Shown here one piece after another: positions 1 through 11,731 of a DNA stretch of 64,000 nt. The stretch lies in NCBI GenBank assembly GCA_036346395.1, contig CM070609.1, positions 51,098,777-51,162,776 of the forward strand, read 5' to 3'. The notes beneath the pieces were generated by a model that was not told where the DNA came from, ran no database searches, and saw only the letters and a program-made list of their open reading frames with translations. The stretch's first letter is position 1. The number at the start of each line of letters is the position of its first letter. The translations under genes were made by a program, and so were the position numbers. This stretch comes from Hsuehochloa calcarea (taxonomy: Eukaryota > Streptophyta > Magnoliopsida > Poales > Poaceae).

Positions 1-750
1 CCCTGACAAAACGGAATTCCAAGTAGACGGCAGACTTGCTTCCCTGGACTCTGTCCATACACCGAACGAACTCCCTTGGATCCCAGCCCATAGAATTGAG
101 CCGGAGAGCCACTCCACGCCATACAGGCACGGTCACAAACACCAAAACGGCACGCTTCTTTTCCCACAATCAATGTGCTGCGATTCTTATCTTGTCAGTT
201 TATCCTGCCCTGCCCCCTACCTTATCTCCCATCCCATCCCATCCCATCCTAATCACTGCACTGTCAACGAGATTACCCAACCCCAAATCCAATCTTTGTG
301 TTCCGTAGTTTTGGTCCCTGTTTGGCTTCTTTTTAAGATGGATTAAGGGTATGTAAGAATAATTTGTCTTTATCGGGAGGCCCTAACTCATCTATAAACA
401 GTCTAACTCATTTATAAACAGTCTTAGAGAGAACATTTCTAACAATTTATCTACAAAATCATTCGTTTTTAACATAACTTCTCCCCTTGTATATTCACCG
501 TTTGCGATGGTTTGTGTGCCCCATTTGTCTCTTATATAAGAGATGTTACATTCTTTTTCTTTATATCATCTCTCCTTCGACTACAATTTTGAGTAATATG
601 ATAGGTAAGAGACAGCTGAGGTGACCACTATTGGAGGTGCTTTAAATAGAGTTAGCTTCATTTGGTTATAACAATTAAACCCTGGCAAATGCAGAAGAAA
701 TCAAACTATTTTAAAAGAACAACCCAATGTTTTTTATATGTGTTACTTTT
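1..750. other. Intergenic, no gene seen
   Basis: I recognise no coding frame or RNA gene here. A short CCATC pentamer run lies at about 229-250. From about 300 onward the sequence is AT-rich, ordinary intergenic DNA. Confidence 0.5.
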
Positions 751-870
751 AGGGCTTATTTGGCAAACCTAAATTCCCGACCTATCCCCGTGGTTGGATC
801 GGATTTTGAACTAAAATCTTGGTTGATCCACGAGAATGAGCTAGAAATTTAGGCTTCTCAAACAAACCCT
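751..870. mobile_element. Putative 120-bp MITE
   Basis: The left end (agggcttatttggcaaacct) matches the reverse complement of the right end (agggtttgtttgagaagcct) over most of about 28 bases, so this is a short element with terminal inverted repeats. It has no coding capacity. A TTA/TAA pair sits at the borders, but I could not confirm a target duplication. It could be Tourist-like or hAT-like; the family is not assigned. Confidence 0.5.
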
Positions 871-1565
871 AAGAAGGTAAATTGTGAACTCTAATAGGAA
901 TAGCTTTTATCCAAGCTAATCCTGCTGTTGTCCGGAGTGGTTAACATTTCCAGCGTATCTCTAGGACCAAATGAGGCCTAAAGCTAAAAGGGCTAGCAAC
1001 ACTTAACAAGATTGGCTCATTTTCATTCTATTAGTAGTTACGGGTAGGCCTTTGAATAAACTAGTTCCTTTTAGAGGCTTAATAACCTAGTTATAGCAAA
1101 AACTGTTTCTACTAATTATATCTGAAAGCAAATAGAATTTTTGGCTCATTTAGCTTTTTTTTTCTAAACGAAATAGCAAAACTAATCACCCTACGAATGA
1201 AATAGAAAAAATAACATCTATATCTTACGAAACTACAACGGCAGGCGACCTACCGCAGCAAAGACCTGCAGTGCTCTGAAGCACTATATAGCACTATACG
1301 TCACTGCAGCTGACATATGTAGTCTGTCTAACCATCCAATATGTTATTTTTATCGTTTCAACGTGAAACAATTTTATATTCCGTCGTCAAAACAGCCCGA
1401 ACGAGTAAAAAAAACTCATAAACTTCGACATTACTGACCCTGACAAGATAGGAGGATAAAGTGATAAACCCATGCCTAAACAAAGTCACCGTAGATTACA
1501 GCAACAGCTTTGCCAATTAAAAAAAAAAAGAGAGACTAAGACTAACTCCGACAGCAAAGAATGCT
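871..1565. other. Upstream flank of first RING gene
   Basis: No gene seen. The last 100 bases become pyrimidine-rich and presumably hold the promoter of the RING-H2 gene that follows. A small direct repeat of gcactata lies near 1281-1296. Confidence 0.4.
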
Positions 1566-1573
1566 TATTTAAT
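1566..1573 (+). promoter_or_regulatory. Candidate TATA box of RING-H2 gene 1
   Basis: The sequence tatttaat lies about 95 bases before the ATG and is followed by a CT-rich stretch (about 1594-1640), like the pyrimidine patch and leader of many plant promoters. The placement is inferred from spacing only. Confidence 0.4.
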
Positions 1574-1667
1574 CCCACCCCTCGACTCATCCCCATCTCT
1601 CCTCTCTCTCTCTGTACCTCTCTTTCTCTCTCTACCTCTTGAGATCTCTCTGAGCAAATTCTTGGAC

Positions 1668-2168
1668 ATGGACGACGACGGCGACTGGATCACGGCGAGG
1701 TACCTTCTCTCGTCCGTTCTCGGGAGGAACCCCCTCGTCGTCGACTACGTAGACGAGGAGTCCTTCCCCGTCGACCCTCCACCCGACGCGGGCCGCGGCG
1801 GGCGGGCGGAGGCGGCGGTGTCGCCACCGCCGTCCGTGAGGGCGACGGCTGGCGTGGCCGGCACGGTGTGCTCGGTGTGCACGGAGGAGATCGCGGTCGC
1901 GGACGCCGTGGTGCGGCTGCCGTGCGCGCACTGGTACCACGCCGGCTGCATCGCGCCGTGGCTCGGGATCCGGAGCACCTGCCCCATGTGCCGCGCCGAG
2001 CTGCCGCCGAGGGACTTCGCCGGCGAGGACGGCGGCGCCGACCGCGAGAAGCCGCGCGCCGACTCTGGCGCAGGCGCTGCCGGGACCAGCGTCGCCGGCA
2101 CCAGTGCCGGCGTGCGGCGGGACGCGTCGGCGTACGAGCTCCTCGCCGGCGGTGTCCTGTCCGGCTGA
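1668..2168 (+). CDS. RING-H2 finger protein, probable E3 ubiquitin ligase (copy 1)
   Basis: This single-exon frame encodes 166 aa. Seen: a complete RING-H2 finger with ligands C68, C71, C86, H88, H91, C94, C105 and C108 (spacing C-x2-C-x14-C-x-H-x2-H-x2-C-x10-C-x2-C), containing HWYH and IAPWL before the last Cys pair. The N-terminal 60 residues are acidic and proline-rich; the C-terminal tail is Ala/Gly-rich and ends near RRDASAYELLAGG. There is no signal peptide or membrane segment. Known: this RING type (CIP8/RING1-like, ATL-independent short forms) recruits an E2 through the Trp-Leu region and transfers ubiquitin. The start is the ATG of MDDDGDW; the TTG two codons upstream is not a likely plant start. 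The paralogue at 20039 begins at the matching point (MDGHMDW), which supports the choice. The substrate is unknown. Confidence 0.9.
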   Translation: MDDDGDWITARYLLSSVLGRNPLVVDYVDEESFPVDPPPDAGRGGRAEAAVSPPPSVRATAGVAGTVCSVCTEEIAVADAVVRLPCAHWYHAGCIAPWLGIRSTCPMCRAELPPRDFAGEDGGADREKPRADSGAGAAGTSVAGTSAGVRRDASAYELLAGGVLSG

Positions 2169-2873
2169 CGGCCGTGTGGGCCCGAGACTGAATAGTTTAG
2201 ACGCGTGGACTGCGCTGTGCGCTCGACACTCCTTGTACAGAAGAAATGATCAATGAGAGCATAATTTTGATCCCAAAATAATCTTGCTTAGTTCTGAATA
2301 CCAAACTTGGAGTTAGAGATTGCTGAAATGTTTCTGAATATTTTTGAAAGAAAAGCAAACGTCGTTATCAAGTGAGAACCTGATTCCTAATAACCAGTGA
2401 TAACTTGTATGTTAAATGCCATGGCTTTGTATGTTCACATCTGAAAGAAAAATGTGTCCAGATCTCATTGGTTTCTTTTTTACCAAGACATTATGCAAGA
2501 TGATCCACAAAAGAATACATCCACATTTCATTTATTCTTCGCTACGTGAGTTCCCAAATTGATTCGAGGCATCTATTTCCGTCTGTTCTTCGCTACATTA
2601 ATTAATTGGTCGCCAAATTAATTCGACACATACCACAAAATTGAAGCTCGTATAAAGTGTCGTCATTCTAATTAATAGGTTGTACAAGGCCAGCGAGTTT
2701 GCTTTAAAGACAGTGGAGGCGGTGGAGTCCGTGTTTTTGTGTCCGGGTTAGCTGACTAGTTGAATTCACATAGCAAGCGCCTAACCTAACTTTGTTGCTA
2801 AAATAATAACACCCAACAACCCGGTTGCTTGTTCCGCGTTTGCGATCTAGTGGGTGGCTGCCTACGCGTATAC
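2169..2873. other. 3' flank of RING gene 1 and intergenic DNA
   Basis: Holds the presumed 3' UTR, with an aaataat-like polyadenylation candidate near 2276-2282, then AT-rich intergenic DNA. No other gene is recognised. Confidence 0.4.
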
Positions 2874-3170
2874 GGTGCTGTTTGGTTCCCGCTCTAACGA
2901 ACAAGATAAGACTTGCTATAGCTAAAACTTGAATAAAACTAAAATTTGGTAAAATATACGTTGTTTGGATTGCTGTCAAATCAAATTTTGACGTTATCAA
3001 AAAAAAAATTTGAGCGATTTTCTTACCCGCGTGTGGTATTGAATTTTGTTAGCGTTATCAAATTTTTGTTGGTGTTAACAAATATTGGTAGCAAACCAAA
3101 TGATAGCCGATTTTCTTTAGTGCCACGAAAATTTGGTTTGGTTCACGTTCTTAACAAACCAAATAGGGCC
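2874..3170. mobile_element. Putative MITE of about 300 bp
   Basis: The left end (ggtgctgtttggttcc) resembles the reverse complement of the right end (ggccctatttggtttgtt). The interior is AT-rich with no coding sense. The ends resemble small grass hAT- or Tourist-like elements. No convincing target duplication was found, so the borders are approximate. Confidence 0.4.
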
Positions 3171-3952
3171 TATATGCTTGATTCAGTCTCAGTTTCTACT
3201 ATGAGAAGTAATACAGGACGTTGTACCGACGGTTAACTCTTGCTCCTCCGGTTACCCTCCCTCCTTCTCCTGCTTCTCCATCCTCCTCCCTCTTACTTAC
3301 CGTGTTGTCTTCCTCCTCTGTCACCGCCGCTGCCGCGCTGGTCGTAGCTCGCCGCGCCTCCTCCTGGCCCCTCCCCCGCCCAACCTAACATTCTCCCGGC
3401 CCTCGCCTCACCTCACTATCCCGCCCACCCTCTACAACCAGGAGGCACAGTGACGGAAGCGGCGGCGCCACCGCTCCTCTCGCTAGAGCTCCCCTCGCCG
3501 GACCTTGTAGCTTCTCTCCATCCTTCTTCATCGTAGGTACATAGAGAGAGAGAGAGAGAGAGTTGAAGGTATCGAACGGTTTATGAGAGCGTTGCAATGC
3601 TTTGATCCAACGGTTAGATGCTACGCGTTGTTTTGGAGAAAAAACATTAGTCTACTAGGTTAGCTTGGGTGTGTAACTGGTGCAAATCCTTATAATTAGT
3701 GTGGAAAATAAACTGTTTTTTGTCAAATCACGGGGCGCTAGTGATGACAGCATTTCAATTTTCACAATCAGGACTCGAGAGGCGAACATTCTATAATCTA
3801 TATTCGACGGCGCTCTCGCTAGATGAACAGCTCGTACGTTTAGGTGCATGTCAACGTGCTAGCTATCGAGTTAAATTGGATTCGGATCCACTGCTGTGAT
3901 ATATAGGGTCACTACATAAACAGTATTTTGTAAACGTGTGAACAAAACAGTA
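3171..3952. other. Intergenic stretch with CT-rich block and (GA)n
   Basis: A GC/CT-rich block (about 3240-3535) resembles a 5' leader or captured gene fragment, but no protein is recognised. A (GA)n microsatellite occupies 3543-3562. The rest is AT-rich without signal. Confidence 0.35.
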
Positions 3953-4536
3953 TCGATTTTACTACGGTGAAAATATTGTAACTATTAATCTGAGTCTTTT
4001 ATTTTTGATTGGATAGTGAAAATCACTTTCTAATACAGAGCACCGGAGATCGGCTACGTTGAAATCTCCAACATAGATGATCTATTGCTAGTTAAACCAC
4101 AATTTCACCGCGGTGGGCGCTCGTGTGTTTCAGTGGGTGCCGTGGTCACTTGAAACACAGTATTCCGAAGATGGCGACGTCCCGATCTAAAATGTCCAAT
4201 AATTGGAGGATCGATGTATAAGCTGCTGCGAGCGAACGCGCGGTCACTTCCGTTCGTTTCGTTTCTTTTCTTTTCTGCTAGCTAGCTAAAGATGCTCGCC
4301 CTGTTTCCTCCCCTGGTTTTGGTGCTTCCAACTGCCCTACTAGCTAGTTGATTCAAGGGCCGTGTACAAACAAGATAAGTTTGATGATTTCGTCATTTCC
4401 GTGGAATGCTCCGCAGGATCCTCCGTGTTGAAATTATCAATACAGAGAATCTACATTGATAAAGTATCAAAAATAGTTTGATAAAAAATTAAAATTTTAA
4501 ATTAATTATTACAGTATTTTCACCGTAGAAAATCGA
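3953..4536. mobile_element. Inverted-repeat (MITE-like) element, 584 bp
   Basis: About 36 bases at 3953-3989 are repeated in inverted orientation at 4501-4536; the shared core is tacggtgaaaatactgta, with few mismatches. The interior has no coding capacity. This geometry fits a non-autonomous DNA transposon. Its superfamily is not assigned because no target duplication is clear. Confidence 0.55.
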
Positions 4537-4554
4537 AGATCCGGACCCGTGTCA

Positions 4555-4556
<2 letters not shown>

Positions 4557-4588
<32 letters not shown>
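4557..4588. repeat. (CT)n microsatellite
   Basis: Sixteen consecutive CT dinucleotides. Confidence 0.95.
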
Positions 4589-4592
<4 letters not shown>

Positions 4593-4710
4593 ACGTTCCC
4601 TGCGAGTCGAGGGAGGAAAAGTAACGCTGCCGGTGACGTGGGAAGTGGGGGGACGTTACCACTCACTGGCTTGAAAGCGGCTGGCTGTTAGTAGCGAAAA
4701 GTTGGCAGCG

Positions 4711-4798
4711 GGGGCAGTGATTCCGGGGGTAATTCAACACTGGACTTTGCGCTAGGGGCAGTGATTCCGGGGGTAATTCAACACTGGGCTTTGCGCTA
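4711..4798. repeat. 44-bp tandem duplication
   Basis: Two head-to-tail 44-bp copies (4711-4754 and 4755-4798) beginning ggggcagtgattccggg differ at one base. This is a recent local duplication with no coding sense. Confidence 0.95.
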
Positions 4799-7504
4799 GG
4801 GGGAAAAAAAATCCAAAACAAGGAGGAATAAAATCCAAAAAAAAAAAATTGTTGTTTGTTATTTACCGCTCTAAGTCCATCGACTGAGACCCTTCTGTAC
4901 CATAAATTTAGGTTTTTTGTGAGTTATCATGTCACAGGCAAGAAAAGAGGCTAGTGTCGCTGAGGAGGGGCTAGCGTGTCTCATCTGCTCCTGCATAGTT
5001 GTGGGGACACCCGGATTTAAGATGATATGCTGTATTCCTGATGGTTCAGGACTGGATTTCAGTCACACATAGATTGATAAACAATACCTTACGATTGCAA
5101 TACCATAACAAAGTTCTTGCATAAGTTATGAACTCACGACATAGCACTCAGATACAGAGTTTTACTAAACTTACTTGTATTATAAATAAAAGACAACACA
5201 AGACGACTACTCCACATGCAACACTTGAGAATAGGCTCAACCTAGAACATGTGATCTTCACCGTCATAGTACCATCTCCTTCTGGTGTATCCTCTTTGTA
5301 ACACTCATCGTCTAAACTAACCCATGCAAGGATGAGTACATCCACAAGCGACGATAGTAAACATTTATGCATGCAAGGAATTTCAATGAGTGTCTGTCAA
5401 GGAGGGTTCATGTGGACTTATCACTGCTAGTATCCCAATAGTTTTATTTGACAAGCATTTGATTTAAAACAAAGGAGCCGGTAAAACAAGTCTTCAAAAG
5501 TGTAAGTAATGATTCATTATCATTTCTGTAAAAAAAAAATATTCATTATCATCACCAAGTACCACATTTTTATCATTAAAAGTACTACTTATGCCTTGAG
5601 TTTAGGAATCACCCCATAACATAGTTCCATTAGCCGAAAACACAACACATTCGAATGATATAGGTTTATCTTTGCAAAGAGGTTTACCCACGAGAAGTTC
5701 ACAACTTGCAATCATCGAGAAACAACATAACCGTGTAAAGTTCCACATCATTAGTTTCTACACCGGTGAACTACTCATCCATCCTAGCAGTCGAGAACAT
5801 GCCGGGCCGAGGCAATACTACATATCGACAGCTTAGATGGGTTCCATCGTTGTGTAAATGCAGCTAATGACACCCGATTCCACCTATTTGATGCTGACAC
5901 AGAGCTTTCTTTCTCCTACAGACTTCATGAAGTGGAACAATGTACTAGGCTAAGTCCAATTTCTCGATCCCGTGGTTGGATGGGGTCGGGTGACAATTAA
6001 GTCAATTTCATGGCACAAGCTAGGTACTAGTCCTTGTATGCGTCGGGCAAGGCATCCAACAATCCAATGTGCATATAGCACATAACTAGTCCTCACTCTC
6101 AGTCAATATTTCAAAGACATCACTCTCAACGAGTGATCCATATACATGATATACCATTGCAAGCATAGCATCCGACGTGTCAACTCGTGACGGCGGACAA
6201 TAATATGATAATTGTTTTATTGTTCCACTACTATATATATGTCAATCTAAAGTATGGCGCACTAGCTCTAGGTTTATCGAGGAAAACCAGACCAAATTAT
6301 TAGAAAGTAACCACACACTAGCACATGTAAGCAATGTAATTAAAGGTATTGGCTACTTTAACATGATTATTAGAAAGTACCTAATAACAATTAGCATTGA
6401 CAATTAAAATAATACAAAAATTAACCCATACTCCATATGATTGAGGATCGTGACATGCCTTGCGCTCACTCTTTCATACACTTCAGGATCGTCACGTCCT
6501 GCTCGAGTTGCAATCTAGCGTACAGACACGAGAGTAACACCAAATAAGCCTACTAGCAAAGCTACAACACTTGCAAATAAAACATTGCGAAAAGAAAGGG
6601 AGAAAACGGAGCTGGAACACTCCCGGGAGGTTAAAACCGATGATCAAGCGGCTTCCGAAAGCTTGGATTTGGAGATGGAGAGTGAACAATGGCATTTAAT
6701 GGATGTACAATAGTCTCGGTTAAGAATACTGTATAGAACCGGAGCCAAATTAACCTCTAAGAACCGGTCCGGAATCTAGTGAATCAGGGCTAAAATCATC
6801 TAAACCGTCTAAAAATTGGTTTGGCTCAGACCTGGATCGGTTGGGTTTGGTTCGAACTCAAGACAGTTTGGGTTAGGCTCAGGCAACGTGGCAGGCGGCT
6901 TGGTCGGATTCGATCAATGCGGTCTGGGTCGACCGTGAGCGCTTCTCCAAGTGAACAGAGGGAGAGACAGAGAGACCAACAGAAGGAGAGGGGTGATGGC
7001 GAGCCTCGACAGCTGGGCTACGACTGCGGTGAGCACACGTGATGTTTTAGGACGCGAAGAATCCATTTTTGAGGATGCGTTGAGATGGGGGTGTCTACGG
7101 AGGTTGGAACGGGGCGAGGTAGGGCGGTGGCCGCTAAGAGGGAGGTCTCGTCGGCGGAAAGACCCGGTGGTATTTCAACTAGCTAAGGGGAACATGAGCA
7201 CACCACGGGCTCAGGGATGCCCTAGGCGGTGCCAGATTGCCAGTTTGTCATGAGGCATCGTGAGCGGGGCTGGTGGCAGCGAGGAGGAGGATGATGTCGG
7301 CGCTACACAATGAAGTGGATGGAAGGAAGAGGTGGGGGTAGCTTCAACTCGACGATACACACCTCATGACACGGTCGGTGTGGGGAGTAGACGATGGAGG
7401 CAGCGGATCGTCTGTTCGAATAGCTTGAAAGAACTTCATACTCGGAAACCATACACATGCATGTGAAATACAAGACTCGGCAGAAGATATTTTGGTCTTG
7501 CACT
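4799..7504. other. Long intergenic stretch, no gene recognised
   Basis: Only short, unrelated open frames are present and I recognise no protein family. From about 6820 the sequence becomes GC-richer and purine-rich (6955-7290), like decayed retrotransposon or captured gene DNA. No target duplications, LTR ends or splice-bounded exons could be supported. Confidence 0.35.
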
Positions 7505-7636
7505 ATGCGTTTTCTTTCTCTATTGCATTGCTCAACTCTGCTGCAGCGAGCTCCTAAAGCAGCTAAAACATAATTGGACTCCTAAAAAACTAAAATAGAA
7601 ACGGACCCAACAAAGAAAACACAAAGATTATCTAAT
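7505..7636 (-). mobile_element. Fragment of a Ty1/copia LTR
   Basis: On the minus strand this reads like the 5' part of the copia LTR at 16317-16547: both begin ttagataat.tttgtg..ttctttgttg and share a block near agctgctt..g.gctcgctgc. The rest of the element is not evident beside it, so it is a relic. Confidence 0.55.
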
Positions 7637-9299
7637 AACCACTCTTTAATCTTTGTGCATTTACTTATTAAGTGCACTCGGCTACCAGTTAGACTCAACT
7701 TCAACTTAGCTGTAAGATCGAGGAGGCCGACTAGAGGGACGGGGGGTGAATAGGTGGTTTTAAAAATTACTATTTGGCTAAAACCAATTTATAATACAGA
7801 AGCTAATAACAATTTAGTTTTACACAATTAAAACCTAAATCAACTAGTCTTTACTAAGTGCACCAACAATATACAACAAATGAAGACTAGCAAACATACA
7901 TAAATGTATAAGCCATCAATGCAAGTAATGTAAATTGCACAATGAAGAACTGTTGGACCAAAAATGCGACTAGAGGGATGGGGGGTGAATAGGAGCACAC
8001 TCACTTTTTCACAAATAATGGATTCAATAAAACTTTACTCCAGTAGCTATAGAAGCTATGAAGATCAGTACAGCGGAAGACTAATATTGAATCTAATTTA
8101 AACCCCTAAGCAATAAGAGAAAATCAACAAAGATTAAAGCAAAATAATCTGCTGGCCGGTCTGACCGCTTGGTAGATGGCGGTCGGACCGCTGGTATTGC
8201 CGGTCTGACCGGTGGGACATGACAGTCTGACCGTCGGGCTCCAGAACAGATCAAAACGCCCGATGATGAAGATGCAAATAGGTGAAACTTTTGATCTACT
8301 AATTCAAACTTGATGAAACTTGGAGCACACCTTCTCTATGATATCAGGAACCTATTCCAATCGAAGATTATGATAATTCTTGGAAGAATAGCGATCCTTT
8401 TCGATTTGATTGAAGAGAGGTTCAAAATTGGGTCAAAACAAAAACTAGGTCAAAACTCTTGCTCGTGGGTGATTGATGATCAAGATGATTCTAGATAGAT
8501 TCTCACACGTCACAGCAAGCTAGATCACGTGAAGAAACCAAGCAAAAACTCACGGATCAAAGAAAGACCCAAAATCATCAAATATAGAGAAAGAACGCAA
8601 TGAGACAAAACATTGATCAAACTTTCCTTTGATTGATTGATATGGTATGGGCTTACAGCCTCTCCATCAATGGAGGATAATGCTTAATCCAAGAGCATAA
8701 AAATCACATCAAACTATCAAGAACCCTAGCCTCCACAAAAACTCTCCCTAAGAAAATTAGAGTTTACAAAGATTGCAAAAGAGACGAAGAAGAGATGCAG
8801 CCACCTCCCTCTCCTATTTATAGTGGAGGCTTAGATCTTCTAGAAGTTTGACTCTATTGGGCTCCCGTTAAGGCCCAAAACAAACGGGACACATACGCAC
8901 GCATTTTAATGCGCTGTCTTTAACACCTCTTGACCTAACTAGCTACACCTAGCTACATCTTGCACCTCGAATTAGCTAATAGGTCACCCTTGTCCATCTT
9001 GCACCACGCTTGAGTACATTGACCTCGCCCGGCATCGTCGATCGTTCTGGACCTCAGCTCTCTAAGCCTAGTCCCGATCATCCTCGCTGTTGATCGTTGT
9101 TGACCACCAAGCAACTTGCACAACAATAGATAAGTAAACCGAATTTGAGAACAAGTTCTTCACAACTTGACCCATGTTAGTCAAAATATGCATCATGCAA
9201 CATATATGCCCTGAAACTCATGACTTTGACCTAACAACCGAATATCGCCGCCACGACGGGCGATGACCCAAGTGAAAACTGGTCAGACCGCCCCCAGGG

Positions 9300-10311
9300 T
9301 GATGCGGGGTGCCCGATCTTCTCGACGTAGAACCTCTCGATAACTTGTGTACCCTGACGAACCACCAGCTGATCCCCCGCGCCAATGCACGGACTTGCAA
9401 CTCTATGGAAATTCGCCCAAACACACACTTGATTGGATCCTCGTGACCACAAGCGAAGATCGTCGAACCCTCAATTCCCAGAAAAAGCAAGAACGACCCT
9501 TGTTCTCAATGCCCAATTCCCTCTGTTTTGGCTATAAGCACAACAGAGAATCAAGCAAAGCTTTGAAAATATATTAAACGTGGTGCGAGGTTACAATGGG
9601 GTCTACCCTCTATATATAGTGCCCTACTCCTCCTCATGGCTGGCCAAGAGGCCCTACTCCTATTCTAATTCGTTTTGGAGTCCTACTCCAATTCGACACA
9701 TTCCAAAGCAGAAAAGGAAACTCTGATTTTACAATCGTCACATTGATTTGATCATATCTTTTGATACGGGATGAATTTCGGAGTGAGGGAGGATCCGTTG
9801 GATCGGGCTTGAAGTTAGCTTTCCAACAAGCCTAAGAACACTCTAATCGGACTCCGTTTGTGAAAGTTATGGCCGTTTTAATCCGGTCTGTCCTGCTGAT
9901 TCCGAATCGAATTTGAGGCTGATTCGAATCCGAATTGAATTATGAGTTGATTCCGAATTTGAATTTGGTTGGGCTTGTGGAAGTTTCGAATTTGACATGG
10001 ATTCTTAGGCTTCTCTTCCCTTGCTTGTCTCCCACGAGCTTCTCCTCCATTGTGATGGCCTTTCTTCAAGAACAACCTCATATCCTTCATCTCCGTTCAT
10101 TATTGAATCTTCCAATCTGAGCACAAGCAAAACACTAGTTTTAGGTAGTATGAAATTCTCATCTAATTTAAAAGGAAATTCAAAGAGCAGATTCACCTGT
10201 TGGATAAGCTTCTCTTGTTTTTCAACTCTCTTAGTAAGCTCATGTTGTTCTGAGGTATTTAATGAATTGAAAATATTATATGAAACAACATAGCTAAGGA
10301 TGTCCGCATCA
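9300..10311 (-). repeat. Family-A 3' LTR
   Basis: 1012 bp with inverted termini TGATGCGG/CCGCATCA. A TATA box (TATATATAG, about 9610-9618, read on the minus strand) marks the probable transcription start region. The first 300 bases in element orientation carry the end of the long open frame. Confidence 0.9.
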
Positions 10312-11588
10312 TCCTCCCTTTCTTCAAAAAAAGCCGTCCTCGGCTTTTGATAGCCTGAAAATGTGCTAGACGAAGAAAACAACGTATATGCATGGTATAT
10401 ATATTTATCATCCAAACAAGTTCCATGTAGCGCATGATGATTTGCCGAACATGTATTAAACAAAGAGAACAACGTATATACGTGATATATGTATGAATCA
10501 ATTGTTGTTTTATTCGCGTTGTTTTGTATAATCGATAGCTCGGAATCACATTTCAAATTGCACAACTGACTCATATGATAAAATTTTACCTTCCCAATAC
10601 CAAAGTCAAGTAAAGTGGGTGAAAACCAATTGATACCATTCCATAATTCAACTGCGCTACTCTGATTAGTTATACATTTAAGAGATAAACAAGTAGGCAT
10701 CATGTTGCATTCTAAACAATAGACACTTGTATTTAAACCCATCTTAAAGATATCATGACATTGCTCAATAGATGGTTTGTGCAAAATATGTGATTGTAAA
10801 TCAACAAGATTATCATAGGTAATGTATATTTGATAAACTTGAAACATGTTGTCTACACCAACATCACCAATCGAATTGAATTTATATGTGTGTATGTAGC
10901 TATTTACTAGTGATCTTAATTGTGAAATTTCAAGAACCTTCTTAATCACACTAGATACATGTTTAGGACTATCGAATATGATATAACACAAAGAATTATT
11001 AATGTGTATTCTACTAAGAACTTCTTTTTGAGTAATCAATTTCACATTATGCAAATTAAGCATATCAAATTTAGAACGTGGAATCATCAAATGAATAATG
11101 GAGTTCTCAGTTTTACGCACCTTGTTTTCATAAACGACCAATTCAGTACAAATAGTGTTACCTTGATCTTCAGGTATTCCCTCTCCATCTATGGTTAGCT
11201 CTTTATCTTTCTCTTTCAATGGTGAGGGCTCTTGAATCTCCAACTCCTTATTTGCTTGGTCCACCTGCAGAATGTGGGATACAACACTAGAAATAGAGGG
11301 TAAGTTGTTAGGTTCAAAAATAATCTTACTTGTCCTATCATCTATCTCTCTCTTTTCTTTTGGTGTATCTCTCACACTCTCAATTGGGATGCTCTCAATC
11401 TCGCGTATGGTGGAATCACACAGCTCACTCTTTTTATCACTCTCACTCAATTTGGCTATGTGGCTCTCATTCTCACATGGGTTTTGATACATCTCATCCT
11501 TGTAAGACTGTGGGCCAACAATGGCACAACTACTACCAACCACGACCTCCTCACGTGTTGCGGGTTGTGACGGGGCAGCACTACTCAT
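10005..11588 (-). CDS. Long unassigned ORF of the family-A retrotransposon
   Basis: An uninterrupted frame encodes 527 aa from the ATG at 11588 and stays open upstream to about 11710, where it begins as a frameshifted continuation of gag (peptide RRLFSSNSSTG). It occupies the place where pol should be but shows no protease DTG, no reverse-transcriptase xxDD and no integrase zinc motif. Seen: an acidic, Ser/Glu-rich first 150 residues; a middle part rich in Ile, Tyr and His; the peptide FFEEREDD encoded across the polypurine tract; and a coiled-coil-like end (LTKRVEKQEKLIQQV) inside the 3' LTR. About the last 100 codons lie in the LTR. I recognise no family. It may be a structural or host-derived replacement of pol, or a frame preserved by youth rather than selection. 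Confidence 0.6.
   Translation of the reverse strand: MSSAAPSQPATREEVVVGSSCAIVGPQSYKDEMYQNPCENESHIAKLSESDKKSELCDSTIREIESIPIESVRDTPKEKREIDDRTSKIIFEPNNLPSISSVVSHILQVDQANKELEIQEPSPLKEKDKELTIDGEGIPEDQGNTICTELVVYENKVRKTENSIIHLMIPRSKFDMLNLHNVKLITQKEVLSRIHINNSLCYIIFDSPKHVSSVIKKVLEISQLRSLVNSYIHTYKFNSIGDVGVDNMFQVYQIYITYDNLVDLQSHILHKPSIEQCHDIFKMGLNTSVYCLECNMMPTCLSLKCITNQSSAVELWNGINWFSPTLLDFGIGKVKFYHMSQLCNLKCDSELSIIQNNANKTTIDSYIYHVYTLFSLFNTCSANHHALHGTCLDDKYIYHAYTLFSSSSTFSGYQKPRTAFFEEREDDADILSYVVSYNIFNSLNTSEQHELTKRVEKQEKLIQQVNLLFEFPFKLDENFILPKTSVLLVLRLEDSIMNGDEGYEVVLEERPSQWRRSSWETSKGREA
10312..10325 (-). promoter_or_regulatory. Polypurine tract, family A
   Basis: On the minus strand GAAGAAAGGGAGGA abuts the 3' LTR. 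Family B at 25548-25561 has the identical tract. Confidence 0.85.
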
Positions 11589-11731
11589 CACCTCGGTCGA
11601 AGAAAAATTCTCATGCTCGATCTTCTTCTCAAGTGACACACCAGTGGATGAATTAGAACTAAAGAGCCGGCGCAGATTTAATTGATGTGCTTGAATGTGT
11701 ATAAGTCTCTTTTACGTCTTCATAGCAAATT

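Noticed and set aside
36..308. 90-codon frame at the window start
   Set aside because: Low-complexity composition, no domain, no codon-use or context support.
1662..1667. Earlier start (TTG) for RING gene 1
   Set aside because: Plant translation starts at ATG; the ATG at 1668 aligns with the start of the paralogue.
6845..6875. tRNA-like ggttcgaactc word
   Set aside because: There is no cloverleaf partner sequence around it.
7951..9236. A stand-alone 1.29-kb LTR ending at CTAACA 9236
   Set aside because: Flanks do not form a duplication, and the CCGGTCTGACCG block resumes beyond the family-A insertion, which fits a longer LTR ending at 14635.
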